Below, piece after piece: positions 42,852-51,100 of a stretch of DNA of 59,412 nt; the stretch's first letter is position 1, and the number at the start of each line of letters is the position of its first letter. Under the pieces are notes generated by a model that saw only the letters and a list, made by a program, of their open reading frames with translations, had not been told where the DNA came from and did not search any database. Source of the stretch: Chthonomonadia bacterium (lineage in GTDB: Bacteria > Armatimonadota > HRBIN16); NCBI GenBank assembly GCA_013314755.1, contig JABUFA010000022.1, forward strand, positions 1 through 59,412, in the 5' to 3' direction. The translations under genes were made by a program, and so were the position numbers.

Positions 42852-43458
42852 GGACCTGCAACAGCAGAACGAGTCCTACATCGTGGGGATGTGGACGTTC
42901 CTGGTCACCGAAATCATGTTTTTCGGTGCGGTGTTCGCCACCTATCTGGTCTATCGCGTGGCGAATCAGGAAGCGTTCTGGGAGGCGCATCGCCATCTCA
43001 GCATCCCGTTAGGCTTCTTTAACACCTGCGTTCTGCTGACCAGCAGTCTGACCATGGCGCTGACGGTACACTATGCCCAGCGAGGGCTGCGCAAACAGCA
43101 GCTGCTATGGCTGTTCGTGACCATGGCGCTGGCAATGACGTTCCTGGTGGTCAAGGGTTTTGAGTACCACCATAAGTTCGTGGAGGGGCTGGTGCCCGGA
43201 CCGAACTTCCGCTTTGAGCCGGCGGAGTATTTCCGCGTGGCGCAGCTGTTCTTCAGCCTGTACTTTGCCATGACGGGACTGCACGCTCTGCACGTGGCGA
43301 TTGGCGTGCTGGTGATGGGTGTCCTGGCGATACTGATTGCCATCAGGCATCCCAGCGTGCAGGACTTTATCCCTGTGGAGCTGGTGGGGCTGTACTGGCA
43401 CTTCGTGGACATCGTGTGGATTTTCCTGTTCCCGCTACTGTATCTGATACCGAGGTGA
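42808..43458 (+). CDS. ctaE: Cytochrome c oxidase subunit III
   Basis: A 216-aa subunit III with about five helices (typical of caa3 enzymes, which often lack two of the seven). Conserved stretches: [39 protein letters not shown] and [21 protein letters not shown] at 42808, with AGGAGG six nt upstream, is preferred to the ATG at 42793, which would itself sit on the ribosome-binding site. Nested in the end of ctaD and ends in TGATG with the next gene. Confidence 0.92.
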   Translation: MVQEQAPQKLGIQFEDLQQQNESYIVGMWTFLVTEIMFFGAVFATYLVYRVANQEAFWEAHRHLSIPLGFFNTCVLLTSSLTMALTVHYAQRGLRKQQLLWLFVTMALAMTFLVVKGFEYHHKFVEGLVPGPNFRFEPAEYFRVAQLFFSLYFAMTGLHALHVAIGVLVMGVLAILIAIRHPSVQDFIPVELVGLYWHFVDIVWIFLFPLLYLIPR

Positions 43459-43790
43459 TGAGCATGTCGGACGAACAGCATTCGCATGTGCATATCGTGC
43501 CCATTCGGGTATACCTGCTGGTATATGTTGCCCTGCTGGTACTGCTGGTGCTGACGGTAGGCGCGGCGTACCTGCCGGGGCATCATACCACGCTGAACAA
43601 CATCATCGCGCTGACCATCGCTATCGTGAAGGCGGTGCTGGTGGTGCTGTACTTCATGCACGTGCGCTACAGCACGCGCCTGACCTGGCTGTGGGCATCG
43701 GCGGGGTTCTTCTGGCTGGTGATTATGTTCATCCTCACGCTGGGCGACTACTTCACTCGCCACTGGGTTCCCGTTCAGGGCTGGGAGTAG
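43458..43790 (+). CDS. ctaF: Cytochrome c oxidase subunit IV
   Basis: A 110-aa protein with three membrane helices, typical of the small bacterial subunit IV. Conserved patterns: His-rich N terminus (DEQHSHVHIVP), NNIIALTIAIVKAVLVVLYF and MHVRYSTRLTWLW. The ATG at 43458 shares its A with the ctaE stop; ATG at 43464 is an alternative. Last gene of the respiratory supercluster, followed by a strong hairpin. Confidence 0.85.
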   Translation: MSMSDEQHSHVHIVPIRVYLLVYVALLVLLVLTVGAAYLPGHHTTLNNIIALTIAIVKAVLVVLYFMHVRYSTRLTWLWASAGFFWLVIMFILTLGDYFTRHWVPVQGWE

Positions 43791-43796
43791 CAGAGC

Positions 43797-43821
43797 AGGG
43801 GCAACCGCTGTGGTTGCCCCT
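43797..43821. terminator. Hairpin between convergent cta operon and pectate-lyase-fold gene
   Basis: A perfect 10-bp stem AGGGGCAACC (43797-43806)/GGTTGCCCCT (43812-43821) with a 5-nt loop starts 6 nt after the ctaF stop and 18 nt past the end of the opposite gene. There is no T-tract on either side, yet its place between convergent genes fits a shared terminator. Confidence 0.65.
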
Positions 43822-43838
43822 CTTCACAGATACATCCT

Positions 43839-45116
43839 CTACTGCGATGTGCCCACGTTCCCGCTTATCTGCACCGCCCCCGTGGAACGGTTGGTGATGC
43901 GCACCTCTCCGGTCATCACGTTATCGGTAATCACCGCGCGACGTACCCCTTCGCCGATTTCTACCTGCGGGCGGTTATCGCGGAACTCGCATCCGCGCAC
44001 CAGCACCGTGCCGCCGCGCGCCTGTATCGCCGAGCGTCCCTCCCGGTCCTTATCCCACTGCATGAAGGTGCAGTCCGAAAAGCCAACCGTTCCCGTGCCT
44101 TCAATGACCGCAATCTGCTTGTTCGGTCCCCAGTAGGCGCAGTTCACGAAACGCACCGTGCCCGAATGGCTCGGAGCCACACGCACCATCGTGGGGTCGC
44201 TTCCCCGGAAAGAGACGAACTCGCCGTTGGTGATGAGGATGCCCATCGGGGCGGTCTGATCTACCTGCACTGCCACCAGACAGTCGTCCGCGCCGATACC
44301 CAGGAAGTTGCCGTTGCACACGCCCGCCTTCGTCTGGATGAAGCGGTAGCCTATCCGGTAGCCGTAGCAGAAGGTGTTCAGCACATACTGCCAGTCACTG
44401 CGCCCGAAGATAAACGCCTCGCCGTTCTGCATCTGCCACTCAAACAGTTTTGGCTTCATGCTGAACCAGGGGTTGAAGTGCACGTTCTCAATGCGCCCGA
44501 TGTCGTATATCTGGTCCACCAGCACTCCCCGACGCAGGGGCTGACCGTGCACGTTGCGTATCAGGTGGCGTTCGTTCTGGGTGGCGTCAATGCCGTTGTA
44601 GGGGTTCAGCAGTTCCACGTCCAGCACGGCGGGGTTTTTGCCGCGCATGGCGATTGCCCAGGGATAGGGGATGGGCACGTCGTCGGTCTTCTGGTCGGGG
44701 TAGTATATCACCACGCCTTTCAGCGTGCTGTTGGTGTTCAGGGTGATGAATGGTGCGCCTTCCTCGCTACCTGCGCCCTCGGTCACCAGAAAGGTCGTGC
44801 CGTCGTCGGTGGGTTTGGGCAAACCCGCGTCCCGTATGCCGTTATGCGCCGGAACCGATTCCCACACTCCCTTCAGAGTCACGCCGTTGGGCACTACCAG
44901 GTGTCCCTTGAACAGATAGAGACCGCGCGGTGCGTACACCACTCCGCCTCCCGCTTTGCCCGCTTCGTCCAGCGCCCGCTGGAAGGCGGCGGTGTCGTCG
45001 GTTTTGCCGTCTCCTTTCGCGCCGAAGTCACGCACATTATAAACGTCGGTCTGTGCCATTGCCTCCAGTCCTCCTGTGAGTAACAGAAAGCCCACTGCTA
45101 CCACAAGCCACCTCAT
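43839..45116 (-). CDS. Secreted pectate-lyase-superfamily (right-handed beta-helix) protein
   Basis: A 425-aa exported protein with a signal peptide (WLVVAVGFLLLTGGLEAMAQ). The N-terminal signature YNVRDFGAKGDGKTDDTAAF is typical of the pectate-lyase-3/GH28-related beta-helix group, followed by VVYAPRGLYLFKG and repeats of helix rungs to the C terminus. Such proteins bind or cleave acidic polysaccharides, but catalytic residues cannot be picked with confidence. Start at 45116, with GGGGAGG upstream. Stand-alone gene, divergent from the sugar kinase. Confidence 0.8.
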   Translation of the reverse strand: MRWLVVAVGFLLLTGGLEAMAQTDVYNVRDFGAKGDGKTDDTAAFQRALDEAGKAGGGVVYAPRGLYLFKGHLVVPNGVTLKGVWESVPAHNGIRDAGLPKPTDDGTTFLVTEGAGSEEGAPFITLNTNSTLKGVVIYYPDQKTDDVPIPYPWAIAMRGKNPAVLDVELLNPYNGIDATQNERHLIRNVHGQPLRRGVLVDQIYDIGRIENVHFNPWFSMKPKLFEWQMQNGEAFIFGRSDWQYVLNTFCYGYRIGYRFIQTKAGVCNGNFLGIGADDCLVAVQVDQTAPMGILITNGEFVSFRGSDPTMVRVAPSHSGTVRFVNCAYWGPNKQIAVIEGTGTVGFSDCTFMQWDKDREGRSAIQARGGTVLVRGCEFRDNRPQVEIGEGVRRAVITDNVMTGEVRITNRSTGAVQISGNVGTSQ

Positions 45117-45191
45117 GCCACTACCTCCCCATGCGATGGTATGGGAACAGGTTCGATAAGGGGAGAGAGGTGTCCTGTTGGTGAGAGGCTC

Positions 45192-45220
45192 TTGCCCTTT
45201 TTCCTCGTTTGCACTAAGAT
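45192..45220 (+). promoter_or_regulatory. Possible promoter of the sugar kinase gene
   Basis: TTGCCC (45192-45197), a 17-nt spacer and TAAGAT (45215-45220) lie 31 nt before the ATG. Only a moderate match to consensus. Confidence 0.35.
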
Positions 45221-45250
45221 TAGATAGCGCACGGTTCAGGTTCATCGGCA

Positions 45251-46171
45251 ATGATTTCTCCGACGCTTCTGGCAATAGATGCAGGCGGAACGAAGACCGA
45301 CCTGCTGTGGGCACAGCCGGACGGGCGGGTGCTGGCGCGGGTGGAGGGACAGGGCATCAACATCGCCAGCAAGCCTCCCGCCCTGTGGCAGAGTGTGCTG
45401 GAAGGTCTGCTGGGCGACGCTGGGGTGGAGCACGATTCGGTCAGCGTGGTCTGCGCCGGGGTGGCGGGCTACACTCTGCCCGACCGCAGGGAGCTGTTCG
45501 AGCGTTTACTGCAACAGCTCCTGCCCCGCGCCCGCCTGATCCTGCTTCCCGACTATGCGATTGCGCTGGAGGGCGCCACCGGCGGTGCACCGGGCGTGCT
45601 GGTGATCGCGGGAACCGGTTCCATCGCCTGCGGGCGCGACCGGGAAGGGAGGTTGATGCGTGCCGGCGGATGGGGCTACCTGCTGGGCGACGAGGGCAGC
45701 GGCTTCTGGATAGGCAGGGAAGCCATCCGGGCAGTGCTCGCCGCAGAGGAAGGCTGGGGAGAAAGCACGCGCCTTCGCGAGGTACTGACGGAAGCCTTCG
45801 GCACGGGCGATACCGGCGAATGGTTAAGTGCCCTGTATCGCACGCAAAATCCACAGTCCCTGCTGGCGCAGATAGCGCCGCTGGTGAGCGACGCCGCCGA
45901 GGAGGGCGACGTTCAGGCAAAAAACATTCTCATCGCTGCAGGCGACCATCTGGCTGGGCTGGTGGTGCACCTGGCGCGACACCTGCACCTGCCCGAAGAT
46001 TTCCCTGTGTGCACGGTGGGAGGCGTCTGGAAGTCGCAGACGATACTGCTGAAGCGGTTCCGCGAGCGGTTGACCGAGCGACTTCCCCACTGGAAGGGTG
46101 AGGTGAAGCCGCCGCTTTACGCTCCGGTAGAGGGCGCCCTGCTGGTGGCACAACGCATGATGTGGGCGTAG
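45251..46171 (+). CDS. BadF/BadG/BcrA/BcrD-type kinase, probable N-acetylglucosamine kinase
   Basis: A 306-aa ASKHA-fold kinase. Phosphate-1 motif LAIDAGGTKTD, adenosine-side motif VIAGTGSIA and the hinge region GGWGYLLGDEGSGFWIG are all present, as in eukaryotic-type GlcNAc kinases of the BadF/BcrA family. It likely phosphorylates an amino sugar from cell-wall turnover or diet; the substrate is not proven. The TAG stop at 46169-46171 is directly followed by a remnant of an rhs core sequence on the other strand, so the locus has been a recombination point. No strong Shine-Dalgarno is visible. Confidence 0.8.
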   Translation: MISPTLLAIDAGGTKTDLLWAQPDGRVLARVEGQGINIASKPPALWQSVLEGLLGDAGVEHDSVSVVCAGVAGYTLPDRRELFERLLQQLLPRARLILLPDYAIALEGATGGAPGVLVIAGTGSIACGRDREGRLMRAGGWGYLLGDEGSGFWIGREAIRAVLAAEEGWGESTRLREVLTEAFGTGDTGEWLSALYRTQNPQSLLAQIAPLVSDAAEEGDVQAKNILIAAGDHLAGLVVHLARHLHLPEDFPVCTVGGVWKSQTILLKRFRERLTERLPHWKGEVKPPLYAPVEGALLVAQRMMWA

Positions 46172-46219
46172 GGTCTTTCTGCAGCCAGCGGGCGGTGCGG
46201 GGGGCATAGGTGCAGGCGA
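46171..46219 (-). pseudogene. Remnant of an Rhs core-domain end
   Basis: On the minus strand this piece encodes YAPRTARWLQKDP, matching YDPRTTRWLQKDP of the full Rhs protein; about 45 of the first 49 bases match 48821-48869 by eye. It begins exactly at the kinase stop codon and has lost everything on either side. It is a leftover of a third rhs tip cassette. Confidence 0.65.
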
Positions 46220-46311
46220 GACAGAGCCAAGCCAATCATCCAACTATGCCTTTATGAAAAACACTCCGTGTAGTCACTTCTCACGCTACAAGCAGGAGGC
46301 TCCCCAATATC

Positions 46312-46842
46312 CTACCTCTCTCCAAACTCCTCTTCCACCTCTCGCTGCACTTGTTCAAGCGAATATTGCTCCAATATCCAGTGATATACGCTGGAAAATC
46401 TTTCAACCTTTTCCAACTCTGAGCACAACTCATACACCCCTTCTTCGCCTGGACGCACTCCTACCTCAGTGTAGATATCCGTATCGGGTGCCAGCTGCCC
46501 TATCCGCCAATACCCTTCGCGCAACTCCGCAGGAGTTATCCGCGAAAAGTCGAGCCCGTCCGCACCACGCAACGGATCCTCTGTTCCTGCCAGCTCAATT
46601 CGGTCATACTGAACCGCTAATTCCTGCACATCTGCAGGGAGTTGGGCTAAAATCTGAGCATCCCGTGGTCCCGAAGACGGCACCAGCCGAAACACGCGCT
46701 CATCTCGCAACACCTGCAGCGCTTCCTCCCGCGCCTGTTCCACACTCAACTGCGCAATCCGCTGTTTTTGTGCCTGCCAGCGTTGCGACTCTACTCTATC
46801 CATCTGGAACATCTTCCATATCCGCTTGAACCAGCCAAGCAT
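46312..46842 (-). CDS. Putative immunity protein for the orphan Rhs toxin tip
   Basis: A 176-aa soluble, acidic-ended protein (ending EQVQREVEEEFGER) with no recognised family. ATG at 46842 follows GGAGTGAGGG; a GTG at 46851 overlaps the toxin stop and is the alternative. It directly follows the orphan Rhs toxin tip on the same strand, the usual toxin-then-immunity order. Size, solubility and position are the only grounds for calling it immunity. The short stretch 46220-46311 behind it shows nothing. Confidence 0.5.
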   Translation of the reverse strand: MLGWFKRIWKMFQMDRVESQRWQAQKQRIAQLSVEQAREEALQVLRDERVFRLVPSSGPRDAQILAQLPADVQELAVQYDRIELAGTEDPLRGADGLDFSRITPAELREGYWRIGQLAPDTDIYTEVGVRPGEEGVYELCSELEKVERFSSVYHWILEQYSLEQVQREVEEEFGER

Positions 46843-46847
46843 TGCCC

Positions 46848-47561
46848 TCACTCCTCACATCCCTGGACCGAATCTCTGTGCAGGTTGTTCAGGAAGCGTG
46901 CACTGATAGTATACCGATTTGTGTTGATTCGAAGAACCTGCTCCACACGCCGCAACCGCCGATGAGCACGCTTGTGCGCCTCTTTATCCAGCACCTGCAA
47001 GTTCCAACGACCGCTGTGAACCTTCGGTGGTAAACCCGCTGTCGGAAAGAGAGTGCGCTGTCCGCCGGGATGCCCCAGCAGGGGATTGACGTGATGCACA
47101 ATATGTTCACGATTGCCCATGCGCAAGGCTTTAACTATCGTCTTTGCTGCATTACGAGCCCTCTGGTAATTTCGCACCGCCATCCGGGTCAGTACTTTTG
47201 ACACACCTGCCAAACTGAGCTCCGCAACCAATTCAGTATATTCGCCGGCGCGATATGCCAGACACCCCTTATGAACAACCTCGTTCACCCCTAACTGTTC
47301 ACGAATCCAATCGGTAGCGCCGAAAGTGAGCGAGGCTCCCACACCTGCCCAGAAGTTTCCCATCGTATACAACCAATCCAGCCCCAACGGGTCAACGCCG
47401 TTGATGGGGTCATTCCCGCAATACCGATAGAGGTTCGGGTCGCCGGTAGAGACGTCTATGGGGTCTCTCTGCAGCCAGCGGGTGGTGCGGGGGTCATAGG
47501 CCCGGGCGCCAACGTGGTATAAGCCTACTGTAGCAATCCACTCATACCCATACGCGCCTCT
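46848..47561 (-). pseudogene. Orphan Rhs toxin tip: core end plus His-rich nuclease-like domain
   Basis: An open frame of about 237 codons with no start codon of its own. It begins right after the stop of the upstream immunity gene with an Rhs core end (GAYGYEWIATVGLYHVGARA, DPRTTRWLQRDP, NLYRYCGNDPINGVDPLGL), then a different tip. The tip contains REHIVHHVNPLLGHPGGQ, LFPTAGLPPKVHSGRWNL and DKEAHKRAHRRL, a His-rich pattern suggestive of an HNH-like nuclease. It is best read as a displaced, silent toxin cassette that could replace the current rhs tip by recombination through the shared core. A TTG at 47387 could start translation of the tip alone. Confidence 0.7.
47406..47558. repeat. Rhs core direct repeat, copy in the orphan tip
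   Basis: About 153 bp nearly identical to 48766-48918 (roughly ten differences by eye, with the last 60-70 bp identical). Similarity stops abruptly at 47558/48918. The pair is a ready substrate for homologous recombination. Confidence 0.85.
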
Positions 47562-48176
47562 TCAGGTAATCTTGAACCAATAATCAAGAACTCTCTCAGC
47601 GTAATCGAAGCTAGCCACTCTATAGTCACCATGGCGTAAAATGTTCCACTCCATTAGAAGTCGCCGGGCTGGTTCTATAGGCTCACGGGGAACGAACAGG
47701 TAGCTCTTGTCGTCGTCCCCAATGATTATTATCATCAACTGGATGCATCCGCTCTCATTCTCGAGAAATTGCACTGCCGCCTCCTTCACCTCGTCTGGCT
47801 CCACAGGCGATTCCGAAAAACACCCATAAAACACAAAAGAGCGACCATAATCGTCGACATCTACCTCTTGCAGCTCTTGAAGTAACCTTTGCTTCGTCTG
47901 CTCCGTTAAGAGAGTTATGGGGGTGGTGGCTGGCAAAAAGCTAAACTCGGGTCTCGCTTCCCGATCGCGCTTGCTTTGCCAATACCATGTCAATCCAGAA
48001 GTGAGCAACTGGTCGGGCACTTGATCCATTGGAACTGTATAGCCGAAGAGGTAGGCGGCATAGCACACAGCCCCTCGCTGTCGGGTGTAAAGGGTAATTT
48101 CCTTTTGGGGTAGCCCTCGCTGGTACTCACGCCAACGTTTCAGGCGTTCCGCGATCCGATGCCACCAACTACCCAT
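47562..48176 (-). CDS. Putative immunity protein of the full-length Rhs toxin
   Basis: A 204-aa soluble protein of unknown family that starts 13 nt after the rhs stop, with GGAGGGCGG upstream of its ATG. It has an N-terminal basic helix (WWHRIAERLKRWREYQRG) and a C-terminal alpha/beta part (GCIQLMIIIIGDDDKSYLFV). Position right behind the toxin tip gene is the basis for the immunity call. Its TGA is followed without a gap by the core piece of the orphan tip in the same frame, marking the cassette boundary. Confidence 0.55.
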   Translation of the reverse strand: MGSWWHRIAERLKRWREYQRGLPQKEITLYTRQRGAVCYAAYLFGYTVPMDQVPDQLLTSGLTWYWQSKRDREARPEFSFLPATTPITLLTEQTKQRLLQELQEVDVDDYGRSFVFYGCFSESPVEPDEVKEAAVQFLENESGCIQLMIIIIGDDDKSYLFVPREPIEPARRLLMEWNILRHGDYRVASFDYAERVLDYWFKIT

Positions 48177-48189
48177 CTTTCCGCCCTCC

Positions 48190-51100
48190 TCAAAAACGGC
48201 TGCCTACCCATTGTCCCAAAGCACTTCCTGCCATCCCTCCTATGGCTCCCCCTAACGTCGTTCCTATGCCAGGACCTAACAGTATGCTGCCTAAAGCAGC
48301 GCCTCCTACTGAACCAACCGCTCCTCCGATTGCTCCCCCTACAGCTCGGCATCTTTGTGCACGCGGGGCAGTGGCTACATCATAGATGCTTAATGCGAGC
48401 CCTGCCACCATGCTACCGCGCGCCAACTTAGATAATACTCGAACCTCACCCAAGCGTTGCGCCCAGTTCGGAAGTCTGTGATGGTCGTAACGGGTCAAGA
48501 AGCCAACATCAGCGTTCAAGTGAACACCATGTTCAAGGTGGTAATCAATATGGAAAGTGCGTTCCCATCCGAACCGCCTGGTAGGATTAGGACGTCCGAA
48601 ACGCACATGCCCTGTCCGAGTTGGCTTGTTTTGGTAACGCAGCGCGTATTCTAAACCGCCTCCGAAACCCAGTAGGCCGCCGCCAAACAGATTGGAAGGC
48701 ACATCCAGCCATAAGGGACAGTCAGGTACAATAGGCATCAGTCCTGTAGGGTCGGTATAGTTTATAGGGTCATTCCCACAGTACCGATACAGGTTCGGGT
48801 CGCCGGAAGAGGTGCCTATGGGGTCTTTCTGCAACCAGCGGGTGGTGCGGGGGTCATAGGCGCGGGCGCCAACGTGGTATAAGCCTACTGTAGCAATCCA
48901 CTCATACCCATACGCGCCGTTCCAGCGGAAGGGGTTGGGCGTGGAGCCTACCTGTTCAATGGGGTTGCCCCAGGCGTCGTAACTGTAGCGGTCGGTGATA
49001 TTGCCCTGATTGTCAAGGAGCAGGCGGACATGACCGCGCCCATCGAGGATATAATAGCGTGTACCTGCAGGGTTGCGCAAGTCGATTCGGGCAACAGGTC
49101 CCAGCACGCCCCACACATACATCGCACGCACCCCGTTCGTATCAGCCTCTGCAAGAAGCGTATCCCCGTCGTAGATGAGCGTCACTGCTCCCTCAGAGGT
49201 TTCCATCCACACACGTCGCCCAAGCGCATCATAAACCGCCTGATAGCCCTCGGTACCAGACACGACAACCAGGTTGTCAAACGGGTCATAAGCGTATCCA
49301 TTTACTACGCCATTCCAGTTAGCGGTCACACGATTTCCGTTTGCGTCATAGGTGAACGTCCAGTTGCGCGATGGCACGCCCACTAGGCGATTCTGGGCAT
49401 ACTGCCATGTAGTGCCGGTCCAACTCGTCAGGTTGCCGCCCGCGTCATAGGCGAAGGTGGCCGTTGCTCCATTCAATCGTTCATATTGCAGAGAGCCGTC
49501 AACGTTATATTCCCACTCCCAGACGCGATTTGACACGCCGCTGACCTGTTCGATTGCTTTGCCCAGGGTGCCATCGGTGTAATAGCCGCGGTCGGTGCCT
49601 CCTGCACCTCGATAATCGTATTGGGCGAACAAGTTTCCGTTGAAGGCGTGCTGTATCAATCCCACCGCCCCGACGGACTGACTGTCAACATAGCTGATCG
49701 TCGTCTGCAAAGTGTTATTGTTACCCACAGGGTATGTGGTCGGGGTCTTCACCCGTCCAGCTCCGTCGTATTCATAGTGCACCAGCGGTATACCATTGTA
49801 GGCGATATGGGTCAGGCGTCCTGCCGCATCATAGCCATACTGAAGACTACTGCCCCACGAAGCAGTCAGTGTTTCCACCTCGCCGCTGGGTAGATAGCTA
49901 TAGCCAAGTGCATAGGACACGGAGCCGATTGTCCCGCTTTCTTGCAAAAGGCGTCCAGTCGTCGACTCGTAGCTGAAAGTCAGGCTGGTGCCATTTGTAG
50001 ATGCACTGAGCAATCTGCCGGCAGCGTCATAGGTGTAGCTGCTGTAGGGAGTGCCGTTTACCTGTATTTGGGTCAATTCTCCTGTCGGACGGTAGCTGAA
50101 CTCTATCTGGGTGCCGTCCGATTTGGTCCAGCGTTTGACCCGCCCGCAGCAGGTGTAGTCAAAGCTTTCCGCGCTCAGCCCGTCCACCTGTAAGGTGCGC
50201 AGCTCGTCGCGATTGCCGTAGGTGTAGCTAACCCCAACCCCGTTGCCGCCTTGCACACGCGTGAGCCGACCGAAGTTATCGTAGGTAAGGCTGGCGTAGG
50301 TCTGCCCGTTGCCGAAGCGGATTGCCGACAACAGCCCGGCCGCGCCAAGAGCCGTTTGCTGATTGTAGAGGAAGTTCACAGTGCGCTGGCGCGCATCAGT
50401 CAGGCTGCTTAAAGCGATACCGCTCCAGTTGAGGCTGATGCTTGTGTTATCGCTGTAACGCACTTGCGTGGGCAAACCGAAATTGTTCAGCGTAACTTCT
50501 TGCCAAATAGAGGGTTGCCCTTCGCCGTTGGGATAGGCCTCCCAGCGCTTTGCCCGTCCGAAAATATCATAAGCAGTGATGCGTATTACCCTTCCCGTCG
50601 GGTCCCACAGTGCACTCACCTTGTTACGCCACTGGTGATCCGCTGCGTAGTAATTGTATATCCAGGGCAGGCGGCTTGGTTCCGAGAAAGAGAGGACACG
50701 CCCATCTGGCAGGTATTCGAAGCTCCATGTATGGTTTGCCCCATTTTTAATCGCGATGGGTAGTCCTGCCTCACTATATTGAAACTGCGTTTGTACGCCT
50801 GTAGGATCCGTTATGTTACTGACCAGGTTGGCTTCGCCAATCTGTGTATACCCGAATGACCATAGATTGCCGCCTCTATCTACATATTGAGTAACTTTGT
50901 TGGCATCGTCGGGCAAGTAGGCGTAGCTTTCCGTCCATGCGGGTTGCAAGTCACTGGCATTGCGGAAGTACTGAACCTGCACAACCCGACCTTCAGAATC
51001 GAAGATGTATACTGTGCGCTCATTGCCTGCATGGGATAAAGATGGGCAAACATACTCCGCTTTGGAAAACATGTCTTTGTCGTCATCGATATAGTAGGTC

